Source: Devosia nitrariae | GTDB taxonomy: Bacteria; Pseudomonadota; Alphaproteobacteria; Rhizobiales; Devosiaceae | DNA length: 64,000 nt | Direction: 5' to 3' | Assembly (NCBI RefSeq): GCF_030160115.1 | Contig: NZ_BSNS01000011.1 | Span: 248,001-312,000 of the forward strand | In this document: piece after piece, positions 24,648 to 32,670 of the stretch | How the letters are laid out: the number at the start of each line of letters is the position of its first letter | Position numbering within the stretch: the stretch's first letter is position 1 | The notes under the pieces: generated by a model | What the model was told of the DNA's origin: nothing | Databases searched by the model: none | What the model saw: only the letters and a program-made list of their open reading frames with translations | Made by a program: the position numbers and the translations under genes

Positions 24648-26929
24648 GGGTCCATATGATCGCCAATGCCCACATCGACCCGGTCTGGCTCTGGCCATGG
24701 CAGGCGGGTGTCGACGAAGCGATCGCCACCGCCTCGGCCATGGCTGACCGTTGCGACGAGTATGCGGACTTCATCTTCACCCGCGGCGAGGCCTGGCTCT
24801 ACAAGCAGGTGGAACTGCTGCATCCCGAACTGTTCGTACGTATCCGCGAGCTGATCGAGCGCGGGCAATGGCACATCACCGGCGGGCAGTTCATCCAGCC
24901 CGACCTCAACCTACCGACGGCCGCTGGCCTCCATCGCCAGTTCACCCATGGTCAGCGCTACTTCGGCGAGAAGTTCGGCATCAGCCCGAAGGTCGCCTAC
25001 AATGTCGACAGTTTCGGCCATACCGCCAGTCTGCCCGACATTCTCGCCTCCCACTTCTACACCTCCTATGTCTTCCGCCGGCCCGAGCAACACCAGACTG
25101 CGCTGCCCGCCAACACCTTCGTGTGGCGCGGCACCGGCGGCGCCGAGGTCGTCGCCTTCCGCATCGAGCCTGGCTATGTCGCGAACTTCGCCGACCTCAG
25201 CGGCCAGCTCGAGATCGCGATCGATGCGGCCGATCCTCAACTCGGACACACCATGTGCTTTTATGGCGTGGGCAACCACGGGGGAGGGCCGTCCAAGGCG
25301 ATGATCGACTGGATCATCGCCAACCGGAACTACGATGGGCACGAGCTGGTGTTCTCGACGCCGCAGAATTACTTCGATGCCATCGCCGACAAGCGGAACC
25401 TGCTTCCGACTGTGACCACCGAGCTGCAGCACGCCTTCCCCGGCTGCTATTCGGTCATGCACGACATCAAATATGCGCAGCGGCACGGCGAACACCTGCT
25501 CGAGCAGGCGCGCCGTGCCGTGGATGCATTCGCTGCCGACGACGCGGAGAAGGCGGCGCAAAGCACCCGGCTCGATGCCGCCTGGGAAGACCTCATGTTC
25601 ACCCAGTTCCATGACATCCTGACGGGGACGTCGATCCCCTCGGCCTGGGACTCGGTCCGCGCCTTCCAGGGCCGCGCGCGGATCATAGGCGAGGAGGTGC
25701 TGTTGCATACGACGCGGCGCTGGTCGTACCGAGCGCTGCCCAAGGCCAACGCGCATCAGGTCGTCGTCGTGAACACCGCGACCCAGCCGTTCGCCGGCTA
25801 TGTCGAGGGCGAGCCCTACCTCGACTTCGACGACTGGAATGCGCGCTGGATCTGCGACGAGAATGACAATCCCGTACCGCTCCAAATCGTCCAGCCCGAG
25901 TCCAACCAGCTGATCCCGCGCATCCTGTTTCATGCCGAGGTGCCCGCCGGTGCCAGCCGCATGTTCCGCGTTCGCGACGAGCCTGCGCCGGGCGGCGAGC
26001 GACCCGAGCGCGGCCATGAGCTGGTGGCGACGAGCACGCGGCTTTCAAACGGTGTCGTCGAGGTGCGTCTGCGTCCGGGCGGCATTGCTGCAATCGCGAT
26101 CGCGGGTAGCGCCGTAACCGGTCCGGGCGGCGTCGGCATCCATCTGCGCGAGGATACGACCGACACGTGGACCTTCCACACCGACAAATGGAGCGAGCCG
26201 GTCATTGACGTCCTCAGCCGCGGCGACTGGAAGGTCGAGGAGCAGGGACCATTGCGGTGTCGCGCGCGGCTTGACGCGCGCCTCGGCAACACGGCGATCG
26301 AGTGGTGGGTCAGCCTCTATCGGGGCGAGAGCGCCGTGCGCATGGAGCTTCGCATCAACTTCGGCGAACGCTTCCGCCTGCTGCAGATGCCGATAGATCT
26401 CGCGCAGGCGCCGGATGGCTGGACCGACGGCATCGCCGACGGCGCGGTAGACCGGACACCCTCGCCAAGCGAATGGCCATTCCTCGACTGGTCGCGGCTG
26501 GATGCCGGAGGCGCGGCGATCGCGCTGACGACGACCGATCTCTATAGCCACAGCATCGACGACAGGCTCTGGCAGCTGACGTTGCTGCGCAGCCCGAAAA
26601 TGGCCTGGGGCGGCGGCGAGCCGCAGACCTACGCCGGTCGCGACCATCACACGGATCAGGGCGTGCAGCGCTTCGCGCTGACCCTTCACCTGGGCGCAGC
26701 CGCCGGCGAGGGAAGCATTGCCGCTGCCGTGTCCCAGGCGGCCGATCCGCTTGTCGTCTTCGACCGCTACGAAGGTATGAACCGGCCGGCCTGGGGCCCG
26801 GTGCCGCCGCGCGGCCTTTGGGGACCGGCGATGCTGCGAAACCTCGAGGCGGGGCGCGCCTCCGAGACGGATGTACAGCTGGAATCCGGCGGACTCTTCC
26901 GCCGGCCAGGTCATGACTATGCAGGATAG
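24644..26929 (+). CDS. GH38 alpha-mannosidase
   Basis: The 761-residue protein is a glycoside hydrolase family 38 member. The zinc-binding HIDPVW block lies at residues 10-15 and the nucleophile D122 in YNVDSFGHT. Further blocks are FVWRGTGGAEVVAFR, GVGNHGGGPS and FTQFHDILTGTSIP. GH38 enzymes remove terminal alpha-mannosyl residues. With no signal peptide it acts in the cytoplasm on the imported glycan. The ATG at 24644 lies in the edge of a dispersed repeat and has only a weak AGGAAG site; an alternative ATG is at 24656, four codons in. Both keep the catalytic motif. Confidence 0.93.
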   Translation: MRVHMIANAHIDPVWLWPWQAGVDEAIATASAMADRCDEYADFIFTRGEAWLYKQVELLHPELFVRIRELIERGQWHITGGQFIQPDLNLPTAAGLHRQFTHGQRYFGEKFGISPKVAYNVDSFGHTASLPDILASHFYTSYVFRRPEQHQTALPANTFVWRGTGGAEVVAFRIEPGYVANFADLSGQLEIAIDAADPQLGHTMCFYGVGNHGGGPSKAMIDWIIANRNYDGHELVFSTPQNYFDAIADKRNLLPTVTTELQHAFPGCYSVMHDIKYAQRHGEHLLEQARRAVDAFAADDAEKAAQSTRLDAAWEDLMFTQFHDILTGTSIPSAWDSVRAFQGRARIIGEEVLLHTTRRWSYRALPKANAHQVVVVNTATQPFAGYVEGEPYLDFDDWNARWICDENDNPVPLQIVQPESNQLIPRILFHAEVPAGASRMFRVRDEPAPGGERPERGHELVATSTRLSNGVVEVRLRPGGIAAIAIAGSAVTGPGGVGIHLREDTTDTWTFHTDKWSEPVIDVLSRGDWKVEEQGPLRCRARLDARLGNTAIEWWVSLYRGESAVRMELRINFGERFRLLQMPIDLAQAPDGWTDGIADGAVDRTPSPSEWPFLDWSRLDAGGAAIALTTTDLYSHSIDDRLWQLTLLRSPKMAWGGGEPQTYAGRDHHTDQGVQRFALTLHLGAAAGEGSIAAAVSQAADPLVVFDRYEGMNRPAWGPVPPRGLWGPAMLRNLEAGRASETDVQLESGGLFRRPGHDYAG

Positions 26930-26939
26930 GGGCTAGAGG

Positions 26940-28055
26940 ATGGCTGAGGTCTCGGTACGCAAGCTCATCAAGAGGTTCGGGCAGTTCGAGGTGGTGCACG
27001 GCATCGACTTCGATGTGACCGACGGCGAGTTCATGGTCCTCGTCGGCCCCTCCGGTTGCGGAAAGTCGACAACGCTGCGCATGATCGCTGGGCTCGAGAC
27101 GGTCTCGGACGGCGAGATCAGCATCAACGGCGAACTGGTCAACGACGTGCCGCCACGCGACCGCGATATCGCCATGGTGTTTCAGGACTACGCTCTCTAC
27201 CCGCATATGAGCGTGAAGCAGAATCTCGGTTTCGGCCTCAAGATGCGCGACATGCCGCGCGCCAAGATCGAAGAAGCAGTCCAACGCACCGCCGACATCC
27301 TGCAGATACGCGAGCTCCTCGATCGCAAGCCCAAGCAGCTGTCGGGCGGCCAGCGCCAACGCGTCGCCATCGGCCGGGCGATCGCACGCGAGCCACAGCT
27401 CTTCCTGTTCGATGAGCCGCTGAGTAACCTCGATGCCAAGCTGCGCGTCGAGATGCGCACGCAAATCAAGCGTCTGCACATCGCGTTCAACGCGACCAGC
27501 ATTTACGTCACGCACGACCAGACCGAAGCGATGACGCTCGCCGATCGCATCGTCGTTCTTCGCGGTGGCGTGATCGAGCAGGTCGGCACGCCCGACCAGC
27601 TCTACAACCATCCGGTCAACCGGTTCGTTGCCGGTTTCATCGGGTCGCCGACCATGAACTTCATCGATGCCGAGCTTGCGGAGTCTGCCGGCGAGGCGTC
27701 GATTGTCTTCAATGACGGCCAAACGCTTCCGCTCACTGCTGCCCAGCGGCAGAGCTATGCCAGTCACAAGGGCCAGAAAGTCCTGTTCGGTGTACGTCCC
27801 GAGCATCTGACCAACGTCTTCACCGCCGAGAATCGCGGCGGTGCGGGGTTGGTGCCGATCGAGATTCCGGTCGAGATCGTTGAGCCCCTCGGCGCAGACA
27901 CCCTCGTGTTCAGCAAGCTCGGCGGCAGCGAGATCGTGAGCCGCGTTGCGGGCAGCGCTGATCTGCGACCTGGGACCAGGATCCCCGTTCATGTCGACAT
28001 GAGCCGCACGCATCTCTTCGATCCCGAGACCGGCGTTCGGTTGACGGCAACATGA
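26940..28055 (+). CDS. ABC sugar importer, ATP-binding protein (UgpC/MalK-like)
   Basis: The 371-residue ATPase has Walker A (GPSGCGKSTT), signature [14 protein letters not shown], Walker B ([12 protein letters not shown]), the switch His (VTHDQTEAMTLAD) and a C-terminal OB-type domain. It begins ten bases after the mannosidase stop, with AGAGG ahead of the ATG, and closes the operon. It powers the two permeases encoded upstream. No dedicated regulator of this operon is visible in the window. Confidence 0.92.
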   Translation: MAEVSVRKLIKRFGQFEVVHGIDFDVTDGEFMVLVGPSGCGKSTTLRMIAGLETVSDGEISINGELVNDVPPRDRDIAMVFQDYALYPHMSVKQNLGFGLKMRDMPRAKIEEAVQRTADILQIRELLDRKPKQLSGGQRQRVAIGRAIAREPQLFLFDEPLSNLDAKLRVEMRTQIKRLHIAFNATSIYVTHDQTEAMTLADRIVVLRGGVIEQVGTPDQLYNHPVNRFVAGFIGSPTMNFIDAELAESAGEASIVFNDGQTLPLTAAQRQSYASHKGQKVLFGVRPEHLTNVFTAENRGGAGLVPIEIPVEIVEPLGADTLVFSKLGGSEIVSRVAGSADLRPGTRIPVHVDMSRTHLFDPETGVRLTAT

Positions 28056-28123
28056 CCTTGTTGACGAGGGGGCGCACCAAGGCGCTTCGAGAACCGACGA
28101 CTGAAGGCCACCGGTGGCCCTGA

Positions 28124-28444
28124 TCACGTGTAGCCGATCTCGCGCAGAAACCCGTCGATGAGCGCAGAGGATTCGGCATCGTGCCCGATGCCGATATGCC
28201 CGCCATCGGCGAAGACCTGCACCCTTGCACCCGGCACATGCTCGCCGATATAGCGCGGCAGCCGCGGTGTCGAAGCCGTCGTCCTCGAAGGAAACAGCAA
28301 GCGTCGGCGCGGTGATCGTTTCGATCGCCATCTTCGCCAGGTTGCCGGCAAGCCGCGCATCGTTGATGAGGCCTTGCGCACGGCGGCTGACCGGCAGGAT
28401 CGACTCCAGGATATGCCTCGCCCGCGCCTGTCCTGCTCTCACAT
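28124..28444 (-). pseudogene. Alpha/beta-hydrolase remnant, frameshifted and lacking its 5' part
   Basis: Read leftward, one frame gives a hydrolase-like segment with AQGLINDARLAGNLAKMAIE then TITAPTLAVSFEDDGFDTAA. The next stretch, RYIGEHVPGARVQVFADGGH followed by IGIGHDAESSALIDGFLREI, is in a different frame. The two join into one alpha/beta-hydrolase C-terminal region, with its GGH catalytic-His-like motif, if a single-base shift is allowed near 28257. No N-terminal half with a nucleophile elbow was found upstream. It lies between the mannoside operon and the persulfide operon and is probably a decayed gene. Confidence 0.65.
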
Positions 28445-28494
28445 TGACGGAGGCACCGTTACAGTTTCTTCGCGAAATCGATTGCAAAATTATG

Positions 28495-28512
28495 CTTGCA
28501 AAAAAATGCAAG
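28495..28512. promoter_or_regulatory. Palindrome in the persulfide operon promoter, candidate BigR site
   Basis: CTTGCA (28495-28500), six A residues, TGCAAG (28507-28512) is a perfect inverted repeat in an AT-rich stretch 63 bases before the first ATG. A related half, GATTGCAAAATTATGC, lies just upstream. BigR/SqrR-type ArsR repressors bind such AT-rich palindromes and are induced by persulfide. The assignment is by position and symmetry only. Confidence 0.55.
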
Positions 28513-28574
28513 AATTGTTATCTGACCACCATGCGACGACGATCGCCGCAAGAACAGCATCAGGATCTCTGCAA

Positions 28575-29453
28575 ATGACAGCCAAACCTGAAGTCACCGG
28601 CTTCTTTGAGCCGCGCACCTGGTCGATCCAGTACGTCGTCGCCGACCCGCAAACACGCAAATGCGCGATCGTCGATCCCGTTCTCGACTACGACGAGAGA
28701 TCCGGCGCGACCGCCACCCGAGAGGCCGACAAGCTGCTCGGGTTCATTGCTGACAAAGGATACGAGGTCGAGTGGATTCTCGACACCCATCCACATGCCG
28801 ACCATTTCTCGGCCGCTCAGTATCTCAAGGAAAAGACCGGGGCACCGACCGCCATCGGCGAGAAGGTGACCGCGGTGCAAAAGCTCTGGAAGGACATCTA
28901 CAACTGGCCTGAGTTGCGCGAGGACGGCAGCCAGTGGGACAAGCTCTTTGCCGATGGCGAGACGTTCAAGGTCGGCAACGTCCCGGCCAAGGTGATGTTC
29001 TCGCCCGGCCATACCCTCGCTTCGATCACCTATGTGATCGGCGACGCCGCCTTTGTGCACGACACCTTGTTCATGCCCGACAGCGGTACAGCCCGCGCCG
29101 ACTTCCCCGGTGGCGATGCAGCGACACTCTGGAAATCGATCCAGGCGATCCTGGCGCTTCCGGACGAAACCCGCATCTTTACCGGGCATGATTATCAGCC
29201 GGACGGGCGCCAGCCGATGTGGGAGAGCACTGTCGTCGAGCAGAAGGCCAACAACATCCATATGGCAAGGTACGATACCGTGGAGCAGTTCATCGCGGTG
29301 CGCGAGGCCCGCGATAAGACGCTACCCATGCCCAAACTGATCCTGCACGCGCTGCAAATCAACACCAATGCCGGGCGCTTGCCCGAGCCGGAGGCCAACG
29401 GCAGGCGGTATCTCAAGATTCCGCTCAACGCGCTCGAGGGGGCAGCATGGTAA
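28575..29453 (+). CDS. blh: Metallo-beta-lactamase-fold persulfide dioxygenase-like protein
   Basis: The 292-residue protein has the THPHADH metal motif (71-77), further metal ligands in FSPGHTLAS and FTGHDYQ, and the layout of ETHE1/Blh-type persulfide dioxygenases, which use an iron centre to oxidise glutathione persulfide to sulfite. The ATG at 28575 sits 14 bases after AGGATCTCTGC; the longer upstream frame overlaps the operator and is rejected. It is the first gene of an operon with bigR and YeeE genes, the established persulfide-detoxification arrangement. Its stop overlaps the bigR start. Confidence 0.9.
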   Translation: MTAKPEVTGFFEPRTWSIQYVVADPQTRKCAIVDPVLDYDERSGATATREADKLLGFIADKGYEVEWILDTHPHADHFSAAQYLKEKTGAPTAIGEKVTAVQKLWKDIYNWPELREDGSQWDKLFADGETFKVGNVPAKVMFSPGHTLASITYVIGDAAFVHDTLFMPDSGTARADFPGGDAATLWKSIQAILALPDETRIFTGHDYQPDGRQPMWESTVVEQKANNIHMARYDTVEQFIAVREARDKTLPMPKLILHALQINTNAGRLPEPEANGRRYLKIPLNALEGAAW

Positions 29454-29785
29454 GTCCAGCAGTCGAGGCGGAGCTGTCGCCGGAAACCCGGGCCATCAAG
29501 GGGAAGGTCGACGAGGCATCTGCCTTCCTCAAGAAGCTCGCCAACCCGGATCGGCTGCTTGTCGTTTGCGCGCTGGTCGAGGGGGAGCGGAGCGTGCGCG
29601 AACTCGAGGACCTGCTCGACATTCGCCAGCCCGGCCTGTCCCAGCAGCTGGCCGAACTGCGTGCCGCCGACATGATCACCGGTCGCAAGGACGGCAAGGC
29701 CGTGTTCTACAGTCTTGCCGATCCTAAGGTGAAAGCGATCATCGGGACCATGTACGACCTCTTCTGCGGGCCCGGCGCCGCCTAG
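29447..29785 (+). CDS. bigR: ArsR-type persulfide-sensing repressor (BigR/SqrR-like)
   Basis: The 112-residue winged-helix protein has the recognition region VRELEDLLDIRQPGLSQQLA and wing GRKDGKAVFYSL. It has Cys at 41 (LLVVCALVEG) and 107 (MYDLFCGPG), the two positions that in BigR/SqrR form a di- or tetrasulfide and cause release from DNA. Its ATG overlaps the end of the dioxygenase gene. It would repress this operon through the upstream palindrome. Confidence 0.92.
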   Translation: MVSPAVEAELSPETRAIKGKVDEASAFLKKLANPDRLLVVCALVEGERSVRELEDLLDIRQPGLSQQLAELRAADMITGRKDGKAVFYSLADPKVKAIIGTMYDLFCGPGAA

Positions 29786-29851
29786 GGCAGCAGCTTCCCA
29801 CCGTTCATTCCACCATTCCGCGTAGTCGAACGGCTTGCGGTACGGACTTTC

Positions 29852-30304
29852 ATGCTCAATCGAAAGGTTTCATTTGTGACTGAGTTCACGCCATTTCTCT
29901 GGCTCGCCGGCGGTGGGCTCATCGGGCTGGCCGCCGTCCTCCTGATGGCCTTCCACGGTCGTATTGCCGGCATGACCGGCATCCTCTCCGCCGTTTTACC
30001 GCCTGCGTCACCCGGCTGGACCTGGCGCGCCGCCTTTCTTGTCGGGGCCGTTGCCGCGCCGGCTCTGATCGTCGCTCTCTCGGGCGACAGCATCGGGTTC
30101 GCTAGTTCCACTCCAGCGCCTTGGCTGGTCGTGGGCGGACTGATCGTCGGCATCGGGGTCTATTTCGGCTCGGGCTGCACCTCCGGGCACGGCGTGTGCG
30201 GGATGGCGCGGTTTTCTCCGCGCTCGATCGTTGCCACTGGCGTCTTCATGGCTTCGACCGCCGCCACTGTCTTTGTCATTCGTCACGTTCTGGGAGGCCT
30301 TTGA
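29852..30304 (+). CDS. YeeE/YedE-family membrane protein, N-half type
   Basis: The 150-residue membrane protein has about four hydrophobic segments and the sulfur-transport motif [20 protein letters not shown]. YeeE/YedE proteins move thiosulfate or related sulfur species. Here the family is split into two genes; this one and the next would form one transporter. The TGA overlaps the following ATG (TGATG at 30302-30306). Confidence 0.88.
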   Translation: MLNRKVSFVTEFTPFLWLAGGGLIGLAAVLLMAFHGRIAGMTGILSAVLPPASPGWTWRAAFLVGAVAAPALIVALSGDSIGFASSTPAPWLVVGGLIVGIGVYFGSGCTSGHGVCGMARFSPRSIVATGVFMASTAATVFVIRHVLGGL

Positions 30305-30747
30305 TGAAAAGGGTTCTTGCCGCAGGTCTTGTCGGCCTTCTCTTCGGCGCCGGGATTTCCATCTCGGGCATGGCCAATCCGGCCAAAGTACTCAATTTCT
30401 TCGATTTCGCCGGTACCTGGGATCCCTCGCTCGCCTTCGTCATGGGCGCCGCGCTCCTGGTGACCGTGATAGGCTATCGGCTGGTGCTCAAGCGTCCGGC
30501 ACCGGTGTTCGATGAGGGTTTCCATCTCCCCGCCGCGCGGCAGATAGACATCCCGCTTGTCACCGGGGCAGCGGTCTTCGGGATAGGGTGGGGCATCACC
30601 GGATTCTGTCCGGGCGGCGCCGTCCCGGCGCTGGGGCTCGCAGAGCCGGACGCATTCCTGTTCGTTGCCTCCATGATCGGCGGCCTGGCCATTGCCCGAA
30701 CCATTCGCTCCGTGCCGGCCGCCCGCGCCAGCGCGCAGAGCGCCTGA
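30304..30747 (+). CDS. YeeE/YedE-family membrane protein, C-half type
   Basis: The 147-residue protein has four hydrophobic segments, the ISISGMANPAKVLNFFD motif and the GWGITGFCPGGAVPALG motif with the conserved Cys. It is the second half of the split YeeE transporter of the bigR operon, translationally coupled to the first half. Confidence 0.88.
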   Translation: MKRVLAAGLVGLLFGAGISISGMANPAKVLNFFDFAGTWDPSLAFVMGAALLVTVIGYRLVLKRPAPVFDEGFHLPAARQIDIPLVTGAAVFGIGWGITGFCPGGAVPALGLAEPDAFLFVASMIGGLAIARTIRSVPAARASAQSA

Positions 30748-30768
30748 CCCTGAACCAAAGGTATCACC

Positions 30769-31095
30769 ATACACATCACCAGGATCGACAACCGGTTCCC
30801 GACGACCGGCCAAATCACCCCCCAGGACATCGCCGAAATCAAGAGCAAAGGCTTTTCCGGCATCGTTTGCGCCCGACCGGACAATGAAGAACGTGGCCGG
30901 CCATCGTTCGACGAGATCGCTCGCGCCGCAAAGGAGTCGGGCCTGCCGATCGTCCACATACCGGTCTCCGGCATGCTGTCGCAGGGTCAGGTTATCCGGT
31001 TCGAGGAGGCCATGGCCCGGATCCAAGGGCCCGTGCTCGGCTATTGCCGTTCGGGCGCGCGTGCCGGCAGCCTCTATACGACCCTCAGGCGCTAA
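30769..31095 (+). CDS. DUF442/BLH phosphatase-like protein (TIGR01244 type), start codon ATA
   Basis: The frame from 30769 encodes about 108 residues: HITRIDNRFPTTGQITPQDI, then a VCARPDNEE block and the active-site-like loop GYCRSGARAG. This is the tyrosine-phosphatase/rhodanese-like domain that is fused or adjacent to persulfide dioxygenase in BigR operons. No ATG, GTG or TTG precedes the conserved start region; a TGA lies in frame at 30751. The codon where ATG is expected is ATA (30769-30771), 6 bases after AAAGGT. Either a rare ATA start is used or the gene has lost its start by a G-to-A change. The stop TAA (31093-31095) lies in the edge of a dispersed repeat. The coding frame is otherwise intact. 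Confidence 0.75.
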   Translation: MHITRIDNRFPTTGQITPQDIAEIKSKGFSGIVCARPDNEERGRPSFDEIARAAKESGLPIVHIPVSGMLSQGQVIRFEEAMARIQGPVLGYCRSGARAGSLYTTLRR

Positions 31096-31150
31096 AGCGG
31101 AACGCGGAGAAATGGGAACCGGTTTCTCGCGGCAAAACCTGCGGCAACGA
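31092..31150. repeat. Dispersed palindromic repeat, family A copy 3 (diverged)
   Basis: The copy reads CTAAAGCGGAACGCGGAGAA then GGGAACCGGTTTCTCGCGG and AACCTGCGGCAACGAAAA. The terminal CTAG has become CTAA and supplies the stop codon of the DUF442 gene. The remaining stretch up to 31255 holds nothing else that I recognise. Confidence 0.7.
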
Positions 31151-31255
31151 AAACCCAGGGCACGCGCTGTGCTGGCTCAGCGCGTTCCTATCCCCGCCTG
31201 GGGCCGGACCTGGCCATCTGAGCGAATCGGTTGACCGATACCTCCGCAGTGGAAC

Positions 31256-31531
31256 TTAGTTAGCCGTCTCGTCCTCGACGCGAACTTCCTTCAGCTTGTC
31301 GATGCCGAGCACCTGCAGGGCCAGGCGTTCATAAAACGGTTCGGAATGGCCGGTACGGATCTTGTGCAGGAAGTACTGCTCGAACCCAACTTTGGCTGCA
31401 TGCACCCAGGCGCCGGAAAACGACCAGTTGACGTTGCGCGGTGGGATCTGCGGCTGGGCGATGAAGGCAACGCCTCCGTCTTGCCCGGAACTCCGCCTCG
31501 AGCGCCTTAGTCTCATCGCTTTCGTGCACAC
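31256..31531 (-). pseudogene. 3' remnant of sulfide:quinone oxidoreductase-type flavoprotein
   Basis: The frame encodes 91 residues, of which about 17-91 match the C-terminal end of SQR-type FAD oxidoreductases: GGVAFIAQPQIPPRNVNWSF, AWVHAAKVGFEQYFLHKI and EPFYERLALQVLGIDKLK. The N-terminal FAD and NAD domains (over 300 residues) are absent, and the first 16 residues look unrelated. SQR oxidises sulfide to feed persulfide chemistry, so a remnant beside the BigR operon suggests that the locus once had this step. It is not expected to be functional. Confidence 0.7.
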
Positions 31532-31622
31532 TCAGGTAGCCAGATCCGGCTCGGCGACTGACTCGGAGACGCTTGTGTCGCTGTTCAGCGTACTTTTGGA
31601 TATGCTATGGCAACGACCTTAT

Positions 31623-31653
31623 CAGTCGATCCAATCGGGAATTGGACCGACTG
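31623..31653. promoter_or_regulatory. Inverted repeat upstream of dusA
   Basis: CAGTCG-A-TCCAAT (31623-31635) and ATTGGA-C-CGACTG (31641-31653) form a 12-bp stem with one unpaired base on each side and a five-base loop, ending 19 bases before the ATG of dusA. It may be a terminator remnant, an mRNA leader structure or an operator. Confidence 0.55.
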
Positions 31654-31672
31654 AGAGCGGAAAAGCTTAAGA

Positions 31673-32668
31673 ATGAACTACTTAGATAGACGTTTCTCCA
31701 TTGCGCCCATGATGGATTGGACGGACCGGCACTGCCGCTACCTCCACCGGCTGCTGACCCGGCGCGCGCTGTTGTTCACCGAGATGGTCGCCAGCGCCGC
31801 GTTGGTGCATGGCGATGCCGAGCGGCTCCTCGCCTTCTCGTCGGCCGAACAGCCGGTCGCCCTCCAGCTGGGCGGCTCCGATCCGCAGGAACTGGCCGCC
31901 GCCACGCGCCTTGCCGACGCCGCCGGCTATACCGAGGTCAACCTCAATGTCGGCTGTCCGTCCGATCGGGTGCAGTCCGGCCGCTTCGGCGCTTGCCTGA
32001 TGGCCGAGCCGGAGCTTGTTGCCGAGTGCGTCGTTGCCATGCGCGAGGTGACGGGTAAGCCCGTTACGGTCAAGTGCCGCATCGGCATCGACGATCAGGA
32101 CACTGAGGAAAGCCTTGATCGCTTCGCCGACGCCATGGTCGGGGCAGGGGTTGCCGCGATCTACGTGCACGCCCGCAAGGCGTGGCTCAAGGGACTGAGC
32201 CCCAAGGAAAATCGCACCATCCCGCCGCTCGACTACGACAGGGTCTATCGCCTGCGTCGGCGGCTCGCTCCCCTGCCGGTCATGATCAATGGCGGCATCG
32301 AGACACTCGATGCCGCGGTCGACCACTTCGAGCATGTCGACGGCGTCATGCTCGGCCGCGCCGCCTACCACGATCCGATGCTGTTGGCCGATGTTGACGC
32401 GCGTATCTTCGGCGAACCCGACCGATCGGCAACGCTCGAGACCATCATGGGCGGCATGCGCGCCTATGCCGAGGCCGAACTCGCCGCCGAGGTGCGCATC
32501 AACCAGATCACCCGTCACATGCTTGGTCTTGCCAACGGCCTGCCCGGCGCCCGCCGGTTCCGGCAGATCCTGAGTACTGAGGCTTGCCGCAAGGGTGCGG
32601 GCGTCGAGGTGCTGGACGAGGCGATGGACGCGCTGGACGCCGCACGTCGAGTCGCCGTCGCCGCCTGA
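31673..32668 (+). CDS. dusA: tRNA-dihydrouridine synthase A
   Basis: The 331-residue flavoenzyme reduces uridine to dihydrouridine at D-loop positions 20/20a. Diagnostic blocks are FSIAPMMDWTDRHCRYLHRL, VALQLGGSDP, LNVGCPSDRVQSGRFGACLM with the catalytic Cys region, VHARKAWLKGLSPKENR and INGGI. The HARKAWLKGLSPKENR stretch separates DusA from DusB and DusC. It converges on the aspartic protease gene with a two-base gap. Confidence 0.93.
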   Translation: MNYLDRRFSIAPMMDWTDRHCRYLHRLLTRRALLFTEMVASAALVHGDAERLLAFSSAEQPVALQLGGSDPQELAAATRLADAAGYTEVNLNVGCPSDRVQSGRFGACLMAEPELVAECVVAMREVTGKPVTVKCRIGIDDQDTEESLDRFADAMVGAGVAAIYVHARKAWLKGLSPKENRTIPPLDYDRVYRLRRRLAPLPVMINGGIETLDAAVDHFEHVDGVMLGRAAYHDPMLLADVDARIFGEPDRSATLETIMGGMRAYAEAELAAEVRINQITRHMLGLANGLPGARRFRQILSTEACRKGAGVEVLDEAMDALDAARRVAVAA

Positions 32669-32670
32669 GC

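Noticed and set aside
26355..28511. Minus-strand frame of 718 aa covering the end of the mannosidase gene, the ATPase and beyond
   Set aside because: Mostly antisense to well-supported genes. Only its first ~80 codons overlap real hydrolase-remnant sequence, which is annotated separately as a pseudogene.
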